64,000 bases of DNA, from contig OZ244830.1 in the NCBI GenBank assembly GCA_965220425.1, forward strand, positions 3,224,001 to 3,288,000, written 5' to 3'. A model generated the notes under the pieces. It did not search any database, was not told where the DNA came from, and was given only the letters and a program-made list of their open reading frames with translations. The translations under genes and the position numbers were made by a program. Source of the stretch: Azophilus sp965220425. GTDB taxonomy: Bacteria > Pseudomonadota > Gammaproteobacteria > Pseudomonadales > Azotimanducaceae. This document shows, one piece after another, positions 25,742-34,128 of the stretch. How positions within the stretch are numbered: position 1 is the stretch's first letter; each line of letters starts with the position of its first letter.

Positions 25742-26896
25742 TGTACTGGCTCAGCACATATGGCACTGAGGGGTCAGGCGGCCTCCATTTGCACAAGGTA
25801 CTCGTTGGGGGTTCGATAAGCGAGCGAGGCGTGGGGCCGCTGATAGTTGTAGAAGAACTCGTAGTCGTTGAGTCTTGGGGCGACGGCGGTGACGGTGAGG
25901 GGTCCGTTGTAGAGGCTCCAGAACTCGGCTCGGGCGGAGCGGTTGGCGCGCTCGACGCAGCCGTTGAACTGGGGCCTGCGCGGCGGCAGCACATGCAGCG
26001 GCACGCCGAGCTCCTCGCAGACGCGCTCGAAGTCGGCCATGAACTCGCTGCCGCCGTCGACCTGGACGGACAGCAACGGGAACGGCAGCGTATCGAGCAG
26101 ATCCAGCAGGAAGCGCTTGGCATTGCCGGCGGTGGCGCGCCCGTAGACGCGCGCGACCATGAACCTGGTCACCGGGCAGACGGCGCGGAACTCCTTGAGG
26201 GTGCAGCCGTCGCGGGTGTAGCTCATGTGGTCGATCTGCACCAGCTCGCCGGCATGGCGCGCCCTGGCGCCGTACTTCCAGCGCCGCGCCCAGCGGGCGA
26301 ACACCCGGCGCCGCTTCGGCGCCAGGCGGCCTTCGCAGAACGACGCCGGGCGGACCGCGCCGGCGGCCAGCGCGCGCTCGAGGATGCGCCCCACGGTGGA
26401 CACGCTCAGCCGCACGCCGCGGCGCTCGAGCATGCCCTGGATACGCGCCTTGCCCATGAACGGGTACTTGCGCCGCATGTCCATCACCGCCTTCACGTCG
26501 CGGTCGGTCCAGCGCCGCACCCGCAGCTGGCGCGGGCGCGTCGACTTCGGCGCCAGACCGCGCTGGCCGCCGGCGGCCAGCGCCGCCTTCCAGCGGTACA
26601 GCGTGCGGCGGCTGATGCCGATATGCGCCAGCGCCCCGGCCTCGCCGCAGCCAGCCAGCCGCAGCTGCGCGTATGCCCGCAGCGTGCGGTAGCGCTCCGC
26701 CGCCTGGGCCGGCACGTGTTCGTCCACCTTGAAGCTGCGGTACGATCGGATGCGCATGGACTCTATGTTCATGTTCGGGTCTCCCTTCCAGTGGGCGTAG
26801 TGGGTTCACTGGAGGCTACCCGATCCGGCGCCGCGTTCGGGTCAACCGGTCGCGGCGTCGAACTTCATTAGTGCCATATGTATCTGAGCCAGGACA
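25742..26896 (-). mobile_element. IS481-family element, copy A
   Basis: Both ends match TGTNCTGGCTCAGNNACATATGGCACT read inward (25742 and, as complement, ending at 26896), with the transposase filling the interior. No flanking target duplication was seen. The 124 bases between the right end and the transposase start differ from copy B (32933-33056) at a single position. The coding parts differ by about a fifth. Confidence 0.85.
25774..26772 (-). CDS. IS481-family transposase, copy A
   Basis: Protein of 332 residues. The N-terminal helix-turn-helix reads AGALAHIGISRRTLYRWKAA. The rve integrase core includes ELVQIDHMSYTRDG (first Asp), SVQVDGGSEFMADFE (second Asp) and NGCVERANRSARAEFW (Glu). 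The end YNYQRPHASLAYRTPNEYL is typical of the family. It is colinear, without gaps, with the copy at 33057-34055 and roughly 78 percent identical by eye. The frame is intact and mobility is possible. Confidence 0.93.
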   Translation of the reverse strand: MNIESMRIRSYRSFKVDEHVPAQAAERYRTLRAYAQLRLAGCGEAGALAHIGISRRTLYRWKAALAAGGQRGLAPKSTRPRQLRVRRWTDRDVKAVMDMRRKYPFMGKARIQGMLERRGVRLSVSTVGRILERALAAGAVRPASFCEGRLAPKRRRVFARWARRWKYGARARHAGELVQIDHMSYTRDGCTLKEFRAVCPVTRFMVARVYGRATAGNAKRFLLDLLDTLPFPLLSVQVDGGSEFMADFERVCEELGVPLHVLPPRRPQFNGCVERANRSARAEFWSLYNGPLTVTAVAPRLNDYEFFYNYQRPHASLAYRTPNEYLVQMEAA

Positions 26897-26920
26897 GCCC
26901 CAATCGTGTAGGCCAAAATC

Positions 26921-27655
26921 TCATATAGTTTCCGGAACTGGCGGACGCATGCCGAGGGCTTGATGCGGACGGATGTGATTGTACTGTCTGAGCCATTTAC
27001 CGATGACGGTTCTTGCTTGATCGATGGTAGCGAACCATTCAGCGTTTAAGACTTCAGACCGCAGCGTTCCGTTGAAGCGTTCATTGTATCCGTTCTCCCA
27101 CGGGCTGCCGGGATAGATTTGGATCGGTTTGACGCCGATCTTCTTCAGCCAGTCTTGCAGCGCGAGCGCCGTGAACTCTTTGCCGTTGTCTGAACGAACG
27201 AACTCGGGCTTGCCGCGTTTGAGGATAAGCGGATAAAGCGTTTCGAGCACTTCCGCATTGCCCATCTTTGGTTTGGCGTCGACGGCAAGCGCTTCACGGG
27301 TGTATTCATCAAGCACGGTTAGCATGCGATAGGGTCTTCCATTGCTTAAGCGGTCGTAAACGAAATCAACGCTCCAGATGTGATTGGGGTAAAGCGGGCG
27401 CAGGCGGATGACCGACGCATCTTTATGATAGAGACGTTTCCTGCGCTTGTGCCGGGCTGGAAGCTGGAGACCTTCTTCTCTCCATAATCGCTCGACTTTC
27501 TTGTGATTGATCTTCCAGCCTTCAATGCGCAGAAGCTTTGCGATCTTGCGATAACCATACCGTCCATACTGCTTGGCGAGCCGAATGAGCGCCAGACGAA
27601 GCGCTTCATCATCGGTCCTCGTTCGGGGCTTATATTGCTGTGACGACCGCGCCAT
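26921..27655 (-). CDS. IS3 transposase OrfB (integrase core)
   Basis: From the internal ATG this is 244 residues; translation probably enters from OrfA by ribosomal slippage since the frame is open to about 27742. It has HTH_21 (LAKQYGRYGYRKIAKLLRIE) and the DDE core as IWSVDFVYDRLSNGRPYRML, EFVRSDNGKEFTA and SPWENGYNERFNGTLRSEVL. The ending YNHIRPHQALGMRPP is classic for IS407-type elements. It looks intact. Confidence 0.92.
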   Translation of the reverse strand: MARSSQQYKPRTRTDDEALRLALIRLAKQYGRYGYRKIAKLLRIEGWKINHKKVERLWREEGLQLPARHKRRKRLYHKDASVIRLRPLYPNHIWSVDFVYDRLSNGRPYRMLTVLDEYTREALAVDAKPKMGNAEVLETLYPLILKRGKPEFVRSDNGKEFTALALQDWLKKIGVKPIQIYPGSPWENGYNERFNGTLRSEVLNAEWFATIDQARTVIGKWLRQYNHIRPHQALGMRPPVPETI

Positions 27656-27738
27656 GCCGACCGTTTTGCATGTCCGCCGTTCTGACGTATCCAGCTTCTG
27701 ACGGACGCGAATGACGGCCTGACGCAGGTCGGCGGACT

Positions 27739-28026
27739 TCAGGCCTTGGGCTTTAAATAATCGAGCGTCTCCTTCAGGATCAGCTTGTCCAGCTCAAGAT
27801 CGGCGACGATCCGCTTCAATCGGGCGTTCTCTTTCTCAAGCGACTTCATCTCTTGAAGCTGCGACTTCGCCATGCCGCCATACTTCCGTCGCCACGTGTA
27901 GTACGTCGCGTCGCTGATGCCGACTTTGCGGCAGGCTGACGCCACATCGCTGCCAGCGGAAAGTTCTACATCAATCTGACGCAACAGATTCAAAACGTCT
28001 TCATCCGAAAACCGCTTCCGGGCCAT
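27739..28026 (-). CDS. IS3 transposase OrfA (HTH)
   Basis: Protein of 95 residues: MARKRFSDEDVLNLLRQIDV, an HTH ACRKVGISDATYYTWRRKYG, then a heptad-rich coil (LEKENARLKRIVADLELDKL) ending ILKETLDYLKPKA. This is the DNA-binding partner that fuses to OrfB through frameshifting. It reads into the interrupted defence-type gene remnant upstream at about 28082. Confidence 0.92.
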   Translation of the reverse strand: MARKRFSDEDVLNLLRQIDVELSAGSDVASACRKVGISDATYYTWRRKYGGMAKSQLQEMKSLEKENARLKRIVADLELDKLILKETLDYLKPKA

Positions 28027-28082
28027 CCAACCGCCCCTTTATTTGCTTAGTGATAGACAACCTAAGTGGCACAATTATACGG

Positions 28083-28375
28083 GGGCAAGACACCGATATC
28101 GCTACTCCGCTCCTGTTTCTTATCTCTGTGATGTGGGACAGGTCTTGGGGAGGGGATTTGTAGTGGTTCTTTAGGTAACCCTCGATTTGTTGGGGAAGGT
28201 CAATCTCGTCGACCAGGCAGGCGTTACCATTCACGGCAATATACTGATTATATCCAGCCTCTATAGTTCCGACGTAGGGTGCCAAATGCGGATAACTAGC
28301 TAGCATTTTGTTTTCCGACAACGCATGCAAGGCATCGAAATCATCGAAAAAGTCGGGACGCGGGAGCTTGTTCAC
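28083..28375 (-). pseudogene. HNH-type partner of an AAA ATPase (Septu/TIGR02646-like), cut by IS3
   Basis: From GTG 28373-28375, which overlaps the upstream ATPase stop by 4 bases, about 97 residues remain: KLPRPDFFDDFDALHALSEN, YLKNHYKSPPQDLSHITEIR, then RSGVAISVSCP. The HYxSPPxxLxxIxEIR block followed by a CP motif resembles TIGR02646/PtuB-type HNH proteins, where CPxCG starts the zinc/HNH nuclease domain. The IS3 element begins exactly there, removing the nuclease. Family assignment is from remembered pattern only. Confidence 0.55.
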
Positions 28376-28760
28376 GTATCACTCGGGTCAGATTCGCGAT
28401 TTGATATCCGTGCACGTATCGAGGCGAGCAACTCAAGGGAGAGTTCGTCCTTATACCTTGTGAACACGTCTTCCCAGTTTACCGTCGAGTTAGCGATGAG
28501 CTTCTCGACTTCTTTTGCAAGCAAAGAAGGCTCATCTTCTCCAAATACGAAAACAGATATAGCACCCACATCGGCGCCGAACGTCTGTAACGTGGGAGTT
28601 TCGACAACGATCGTTCTATCAGGCAGAGATCGTAGGACATGGACCTGGTCGGAGAATACCTCACGAACAAAGTAGACTGAGTGTGTTGCAAGGATGGCGA
28701 CGGAGCCAGTCTCTTCTAAGAGGTTGTCCAGAACTACGCGCAGTCTCTACCTCTGATCCG
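28372..28760 (-). pseudogene. AAA/OLD-type ATPase, C-terminal remnant
   Basis: The minus strand from about 28760 encodes VVLDNLLEETGSVAILATHS then VYFVREVFSDQVHVLRSLPD and TFGADVGAISVFVFGED, ending at TGA 28372-28374. The ILATHS strand and H-loop are typical of ABC-like AAA_21 ATPases used in defence systems such as Septu (PtuA) or retron-associated modules. The Walker A and most of the ATPase are missing. Upstream bases up to 28880 contain only a possible out-of-frame scrap. Base composition is AT-richer than the neighbours. Confidence 0.65.
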
Positions 28761-28889
28761 CTCATTTAGGGTCAAGCTAATCACTAGCACGTCAAATCGT
28801 AATTTCTACCGGCCTGCTCCTCCCTTAAAATCAACAAAAGACCTCCGTCGCATCCACGGATAAGCGGACCAACGAAAAAGGACACGAAA

Positions 28890-30164
28890 ATGTCGGTTGA
28901 AAAAGTAGATACGCTTGTGATCGGCGCAGGTCAGGCCGGGGTCGCCATGAGTAAGCATCTGAGCAAGAGCGGCGTGACGCACCTCGTCTTGGAACGTGGC
29001 CGCATTGCCGAGCGCTGGCGCTCCGAGCGGTGGGATTCGCTCGTCGCCAATGGTCCTGCCTGGCACGATCGCTTTCCCGGCATGGAGTTTCCTGATGAAG
29101 GGCCGGACGCATTCGTGGCCAAGGAAAAAGTCGCGGACTATTTCGTCGACTACGCCAAAATGATCAAGGCGCCGATCCGCTGCGGCGTGGAGGTGAAGGA
29201 AGTGCGTCGCAATATCGGTCGTTCCGGCTTCCGCGTAGACACGTCCGAGGGCGTGATCGAGACCAACAGCGTCGTGGCCGCCACTGGTCCCTTTCAGCGG
29301 CCGGTTACGCCTCCGATCGTGCCGGACAATTCCGGTGTCCTGCAGATACATTCCAACTCCTACCACAATCCCGAACAGCTTCCCCAAGGCGCAGTGCTCG
29401 TCGTCGGCGCCGGCTCTTCCGGTGTGCAGATCGCTGACGAACTGGCGCGGGCCGGCCGCAAGGTCTATCTCTCCGTCGGGCCGCATGATCGTCCGCCGCG
29501 CTCCTATCGCGGCCGCGACTTCTGCTGGTGGCTGGGCGTGCTGGGCAAATGGGACTTGGAGACGCCCGAACCAGGCTCCGAGCATGTCACCATAGCCGTC
29601 AGTGGCGCACGCGGTGGCGAAACAGTCGATTTTCGTAATCTCGCCGCACAGGGCATAACCCTGGTCGGCATGACGCAGACCTACAAAAGCGGAGTTTTGA
29701 ACTTCGCCGGCGACCTCGCCGATAATATTGCACGTGGCGACGCGAGTCTGATGTCGCTGCTGGATGAGGCAGATGCCTATGTCGAACGCAACGGAGTCGA
29801 CCTACCCGAAGAACCGGAAGCCCGCAAGCTTGGTCCGGATCCCGAATGCGTCAAAAACCCTGTCCTCGAGCTCGACCTGGCGAAAGCCGGCGTCACCTCC
29901 ATCATCTGGGCGACGGGCTACGCGCTCGACTACAGCTGGCTCAAGGTCGACACATTCGACGAGAAGGGCCGCCCGAAACACCATCGCGGCGTGTCGCTGG
30001 AGCCCGGGATCTATTTCCTCGGGTTGCCGTGGCAGTCGCGCCGAGGTTCAAGCTTCATCTGGGGCGTGTGGCACGATGCCAAGCATGTGGCAGACCGCAT
30101 CGCCACGCAGCGCAGATATATCGACTATCACGAGGCCGCTCAGCGTCGGTATGAGGACGCGTAA
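28890..30164 (+). CDS. FAD/NAD(P)-dependent monooxygenase (flavin-containing)
   Basis: Protein of 424 residues. It has two Rossmann motifs: GAGQAGVAMSKHLSKSG for FAD at the N-terminus and GAGSSGVQIADELARAG for NADPH in the middle. The ATG-type motif occurs as ATGPFQRP and ATGYALDYSW. This layout fits Trk-like or class B flavoprotein monooxygenases that hydroxylate N or S atoms, or oxidise amines. It heads the catabolic block followed by ridA, DUF1028 and aldehyde dehydrogenase genes, which hints at oxidation of an amine-containing substrate to an imine or aldehyde. The substrate is not deducible. Confidence 0.85.
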   Translation: MSVEKVDTLVIGAGQAGVAMSKHLSKSGVTHLVLERGRIAERWRSERWDSLVANGPAWHDRFPGMEFPDEGPDAFVAKEKVADYFVDYAKMIKAPIRCGVEVKEVRRNIGRSGFRVDTSEGVIETNSVVAATGPFQRPVTPPIVPDNSGVLQIHSNSYHNPEQLPQGAVLVVGAGSSGVQIADELARAGRKVYLSVGPHDRPPRSYRGRDFCWWLGVLGKWDLETPEPGSEHVTIAVSGARGGETVDFRNLAAQGITLVGMTQTYKSGVLNFAGDLADNIARGDASLMSLLDEADAYVERNGVDLPEEPEARKLGPDPECVKNPVLELDLAKAGVTSIIWATGYALDYSWLKVDTFDEKGRPKHHRGVSLEPGIYFLGLPWQSRRGSSFIWGVWHDAKHVADRIATQRRYIDYHEAAQRRYEDA

Positions 30165-30194
30165 ACGATACCTCGCCGCAAAGCCCGACCCAAA

Positions 30195-30304
30195 GCGGTA
30201 ATTAGGCCCATCCTTCGCAAGGATGAGAAAGACTTCCCTTTGAAAGCCCGCCGACACCGAAGATAATTCCCGAGACCGGGTGGGTAAAACCGGACCCGAT
30301 GGAG
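30195..30304 (+). promoter_or_regulatory. 110-nt conserved leader, copy 1 (upstream of ridA)
   Basis: These 110 bases recur in opposite orientation at 63309-63418 with two differences, and in both cases end with GGAG serving as ribosome site for the next gene. Structure visible: a hairpin CATCCTT-CGC-AAGGATG (30209-30225), a six-codon frame MRKTSL from ATG 30223, and a second hairpin near 30277-30298 (CGGGT...ACCCG enclosing GGT-AAA-ACC) directly before the SD. It may hold a promoter and a cis-acting RNA. It matches no riboswitch class I can name. Confidence 0.7.
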
Positions 30305-30310
30305 ACCGAG

Positions 30311-30727
30311 ATGGCGCATAACCATATCCGCAAGTTCAACACAAGGGAGACCTATCCTGAGCAGAAGCTGGACAACGATCTGTGTCAGGCCGTCGTAACG
30401 CATGGCGGCAAGACCGTTTACCTGCGCGGTCAGTGTCCTCAGGATCTGGACACCGCCAAGGATATCGGCAGCCACGACCCGGTCGAGCAGACCCACAAGG
30501 TCATGCAGAACATCAGGAAGCTCATTGAGGAAGCCGGCGGCACGATGGAGCATCTGGTCAAAGTGGTGGTCTACATCACCGACGTCCGCCACCGCGAGGC
30601 CGTCTATCGGACCATGGGCGAATACATAAAGGGCGTGCATCCAGTCTCGACCGGGCTGGTGGTAACCGCGCTGGCGCGTCCCAACTGGCTGGTCGAAATC
30701 GACGGCACCGCCGTCATCCCGGACTGA
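30311..30727 (+). CDS. RidA family enamine/imine deaminase
   Basis: Protein of 138 residues from ATG 30311, the ATG with GGAG six bases upstream; ATG 30299 is in frame but inside the repeat. RidA-family features are GGKTVYLRGQCPQDL, a coil QTHKVMQNIRKLIEEAGGTM, VVVYITDVRHREAVYRTM and the end LARPNWLVEIDGTAVI. RidA proteins hydrolyse reactive imines from amine oxidation or dehydratases to keto acids and ammonia. Placed between a flavin monooxygenase and DUF1028/aldehyde dehydrogenase genes, it probably clears an imine of the pathway. This subgroup lacks the usual RidA Arg-containing motif ending and may be a non-canonical member. Confidence 0.88.
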   Translation: MAHNHIRKFNTRETYPEQKLDNDLCQAVVTHGGKTVYLRGQCPQDLDTAKDIGSHDPVEQTHKVMQNIRKLIEEAGGTMEHLVKVVVYITDVRHREAVYRTMGEYIKGVHPVSTGLVVTALARPNWLVEIDGTAVIPD

Positions 30728-30732
30728 GCGCC

Positions 30733-31407
30733 GTGACGTTCTCCATCGTCGCACGCTGCACAAAAACCGGCATGTTCGGTATCGCGGTTTCTTCTTCCTC
30801 GCCCGCGGTTGCCGCTCGCTGCGCCTATGCGCAGGCAGGCGTCGGCGCTCTCGCCAGTCAGAACGTCACGGATCCGACACTGGGTATGCGCGGGCTGGAA
30901 CTGATGGCGCGGGGCGCCTCGGCTACCGAGACCGTCGCCATTCTCAAGCGAACCGGCGCAAATCCCGAATACCGGCAGGTGCTTGCCGTCGACGCGAACG
31001 GCGCAAGCGCCATCCATTCCGGCCCGAAGGCGCTCGGCACCTGGGCGGAGGCGCAGGCGGAGAACGTCGCGTGTGGCGGCAACCTGCTCGCGAGCGACAG
31101 CATTCCGCAGGTCATGGTTGACGCATTTCTTGCCTCCCAAGGCGAACTCGGCGACCGGCTGATTGCTACTATGCAGGCTGCGCTCAAAGCCGGAGGAGAA
31201 GCGGGGCCCGTACGCTCTTCCGGCATGAAGCTGGTCCGCGACGTACGCTGGCCGGTCGCCGACCTGCGTTGTGATTGGACCGACGGCTGTCCTATAGAGG
31301 AGCTGGCGAAGCTTTGGGACATTTATAGGCCGCAACTCGATGGCTATGTGACCCGTGCGCTCAATCCTTCGGACGCGCCGAGTTACGGTGTTCCGGGTGA
31401 CGAATAG
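30733..31407 (+). CDS. DUF1028 (Ntn-hydrolase-like) protein
   Basis: Protein of 224 residues from GTG 30733, five bases after ridA. The N-terminus MTFSIVARCTKTGMFGIAVS followed by SSPAVAARCAYAQAGVGALA then SQNVTDPTLG is diagnostic for DUF1028, whose fold resembles N-terminal nucleophile hydrolases. These proteins are often encoded with RidA and amidohydrolase or transport genes, but a firm reaction is not known to me. The close spacing implies an operon from ridA to the aldehyde dehydrogenase gene. Confidence 0.88.
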   Translation: MTFSIVARCTKTGMFGIAVSSSSPAVAARCAYAQAGVGALASQNVTDPTLGMRGLELMARGASATETVAILKRTGANPEYRQVLAVDANGASAIHSGPKALGTWAEAQAENVACGGNLLASDSIPQVMVDAFLASQGELGDRLIATMQAALKAGGEAGPVRSSGMKLVRDVRWPVADLRCDWTDGCPIEELAKLWDIYRPQLDGYVTRALNPSDAPSYGVPGDE

Positions 31408-31427
31408 GCAATATCCAAGGAATAATC

Positions 31428-32919
31428 ATGAGTGAACTCAGCCACAAGGATTGGATGGTCAAGGCGGCGGCAATCCGCTTCCGCGACAAGGCCTTTATCG
31501 ACGGCCAGTTCGTTGCCGCGCGCTCGGGCCGCACCTTTGCCAGCATCAATCCCGCAACAGGGGAAACCTTGGCAGAAGTGGCATCCTGCGGCGAAGAGGA
31601 TATTGGCCTTGCTGTCGCGGCCGCACGCCGCAGCTTCGAAACTGGTGTCTGGTCACGAGCAAAGCCGGCTCATCGCAAGGACGTGCTCTTTAAGCTCGCG
31701 CAGTTGCTGCGCGAGAACTTGCACGAATTGGCCCTGCTGGAATCGCTCGACATGGGCAAGCTGGTCAACGATGCAGCTACCGTCGACGTGCCTGGGTCAG
31801 CCGCCATATTTCAGTGGTACGCGGAAGCCATCGACAAGATTTACGACGAGGTTGCGCCGGCGGGTCCGGGCGATCTCGTACTGGTGCGTCGCGAGCCGCT
31901 GGGTGTTATCGGTGCGGTCGTCCCGTGGAATTTCCCGCTCGATTATGGCCACCTGGAAATGCGCGCCGGCACTGTCCGCGGGCAATTCGGTGGTATTGAA
32001 GCCGGCCGAACAGTCGCCTTTGTCGGCGCTTCGTCTTGCGGAACTGGCCATGGAGGCTGGCTTGCCTGCCGGTGTTCTGAACGTGGTGCCGGGGCTTGGC
32101 GAGACAGCCGGTCAGGCGCTCGGCCGTCATGCGGATGTCGACTGCTTGGCCTTTACCGGCTCAACGGCGGTCGGCAAGATGTTCCTGCAATATGCCGGCC
32201 AGTCCAACATCAAACAGGTATGGCTGGAGACGGGTGGCAAGAGCCCCAACCTTGTGTTTGCCGACTGCCGCGATCTCGACGCAGCGGCAGACATGGCAGC
32301 TTTCGGCATTTTCTTCAATCAGGGCGAAGTTTGTTCCGCAAATTCGCGTCTCTTGGTCCAGCGGGACATCAAGGACGCGTTTGTGGAAAAGCTTGCAGAG
32401 CGGGCTTCAGGCACACAACCAGGCGACCCCCTCGACCCCGCTTCGAAAATGGGCGCGATGGTTGACGCCAATCATACTGCGAATGTCATGCGCTTCATCG
32501 AAGCCGGCCGGAAGACTGCGCGGCTCGTAGTAGGCGGAGAGCAGGTCACGGTTAACGGGCGAGGCAGCTTTGTTCAGCCAACCATCTTCGATGATGTTTC
32601 GCCGAACAATCCACTTGCCCGAGACGAAATCTTCGGCCCGGTACTCTCCGTTATCACCTTTGATGACGAAGAGGAGGCTATTCGTATTGCAAATGACAGC
32701 ATCTACGGTCTGGCGGCATCTTTGTGGACAGATAGTCTTTCGCGAGCGCATCGCATATCGGAAAGGCTGAGAGCTGGAACGGTCTCCGTCAACACAGTTG
32801 ATGCCCTGAGCCCGATGACGCCCTTCGGCGGCTTCAAGCAATCCGGCTTCGGCCGAGACCTGTCGCTGCATTCCTTCGACAAATACACAGCTTTGAAAAC
32901 GACATGGATCAAATACTGA
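31428..32919 (+). pseudogene. NAD-dependent aldehyde dehydrogenase (PuuC-like), frameshifted
   Basis: The first frame runs from ATG 31428 through VVPWNFPLD. At about 31943-31945 (GATTATGGCC, where GAT-ATG-GCC is expected) one extra base shifts the frame, and the rest reads MATWKCAPALSAGNSVVLKP through LETGGKSPNLVFADC, the catalytic Cys region NQGEVCSANSRLLV and the C-terminus PFGGFKQSGFGRD. The full protein would be ~497 residues, normal for ALDH. Only one base is wrong, so it is either recently inactivated or a sequencing error. It would oxidise an omega-amino or semialdehyde intermediate to the acid. Confidence 0.88.
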
Positions 32920-32927
32920 TAGTTTGC

Positions 32928-34091
32928 AGCACTGTCCTGGCTCAGATACATATGGCACTAATGAAGTTCGACGCCGCGACCGGTTGACCCGAACGCGGCG
33001 CCGGATCGGGTAGCCTCCAGTGAAACCACTACGCCCACTGGAAGGGAGACCCGAACATGAACATCAAGTCCATGCGAATCCGATCATACCGGAGCTTCAA
33101 GGTTGACGAGCATGTGCCGGCGGAGGCGGCGGAGCGGTACCGGACATTGAAGGCATACCAGAGGTTGCGAGACTCTGGCTGCCACGACGCGGGAGCGCTT
33201 GCGCAGCTCGGCGTCAGCCGCCGCACGCTCTACCGGTGGCAGGCCGCGCTGGCCGCCGGCGGCCAGCGCGGGCTGGCGCCGAAGTCGACCCGTCCGCGCC
33301 GCGTCCGGGGTCGGTGCTGGACCGCGAAGGACGTCAAGGCGGTGATGGACGTGCGCCGCCAGTACCCGTTCATGGGCAAGGCACGCATCCAGAGCATGCT
33401 GGCGCGCAAGGGCCAACATCTGAGCGTGTCCACGGTCGGCCGGATCATCGAGCGCGCCCTGGCGGCCGGCGCGATCCGCCGCGCGTCCTTCTGCGAGGGG
33501 CGCGTGAAGCCCAAGCGGCGGCGCCGCTTCGCGAAGTGGGCGCAGCGGTGGAGGTACGGCTCCAAGGCTCGCGAGCCGGGGGAACTCGTGCAAGTGGACC
33601 ACATGACCTACGCCTGCGATGGGCGGACGCTGAAGGAGTTCCGCGCCGTCTGTCCGATCTCGAAGTTCATGGTGACGCGGGTCTACTCGCGGGCCACCGC
33701 GGGCAACGCCAGACGCTTCCTGATGGCTCTCCTCGGCGCTCTGCCGTTCCCGCTGCTGTCCATCCAGGTCGACGGCGGCAGCGAGTTCATGGCCGACTTC
33801 GAGGATGCCTGCGAGGAGCTCGGCGTCCCGCTGCACGTCCTGCCGCCCCGCAGGCCCCAGTGGAACGGCTGCGTGGAGCGGACCAACCGCTCGGCCCGAG
33901 CCGAGTTCTGGAGCCTCTACGACGGCCCGCTGACCGTCGAGCACGTTACCCGCCACCTCGTCGAATACGAGTTCTTCTTCAACTACGAACGCCCTCACGC
34001 GTCCCTGGCTTATCGAACTCCAAATGAGTACCTTGTCGTCTTGGAGGCTGCCTAGTCCTCAGTGCCAAAGGTAGTGAGCCGGTACAAGCAC
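32928..34091 (+). mobile_element. IS481-family element, copy B, with 5-bp target duplication
   Basis: The element is 32933-34086. The left end TGTCCTGGCTCAGATACATA and the right-end complement TGTACCGGCTCA form imperfect inverted repeats. AGCAC lies directly outside both ends (32928-32932 and 34087-34091), a 5-bp target duplication. The insertion is only 13 bases beyond the aldehyde dehydrogenase stop and upstream of the LysR gene. Confidence 0.88.
33057..34055 (+). CDS. IS481-family transposase, copy B
   Basis: Protein of 332 residues, same length and domain order as copy A: HTH (AGALAQLGVSRRTLYRWQAA), integrase core ELVQVDHMTYACDG, SIQVDGGSEFMADFE and NGCVERTNRSARAEFW, and the end NYERPHASLAYRTPNEYL. 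The frame is intact. It differs from copy A at about one residue in five, so the two are not recent duplicates, despite nearly identical upstream sequence. Confidence 0.93.
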   Translation: MNIKSMRIRSYRSFKVDEHVPAEAAERYRTLKAYQRLRDSGCHDAGALAQLGVSRRTLYRWQAALAAGGQRGLAPKSTRPRRVRGRCWTAKDVKAVMDVRRQYPFMGKARIQSMLARKGQHLSVSTVGRIIERALAAGAIRRASFCEGRVKPKRRRRFAKWAQRWRYGSKAREPGELVQVDHMTYACDGRTLKEFRAVCPISKFMVTRVYSRATAGNARRFLMALLGALPFPLLSIQVDGGSEFMADFEDACEELGVPLHVLPPRRPQWNGCVERTNRSARAEFWSLYDGPLTVEHVTRHLVEYEFFFNYERPHASLAYRTPNEYLVVLEAA

Positions 34092-34128
34092 TTTTATTGC
34101 CGCCTGCGAACTGGCAAAATAGGCGCCC

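Larger units (their letters stand above)
26897..28082 (-). mobile_element. IS3-family (IS407-like) element
   Basis: OrfA and OrfB of an IS3 element occupy 26921-28026. The approximate limits are set by the edge of the IS481 element on the left and by the point near 28082 where the interrupted HNH-type gene resumes. A weak terminal similarity (GCCCC and GGCCA blocks at each end) may be the inverted repeats, but exact ends and target duplication were not resolved. Confidence 0.7.

Noticed and set aside
30195..30304. Known riboswitch (SAM-II, guanidine, ybhL, speF and similar alphaproteobacterial leaders considered)
   Set aside because: No consensus core that I remember could be aligned to the hairpins; left as an unclassified leader.
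25742..34086. Composite transposon bounded by two inverted IS481 copies
   Set aside because: The copies have diverged coding regions, copy B has its own 5-bp target duplication, and no duplication flanks the pair as a unit.
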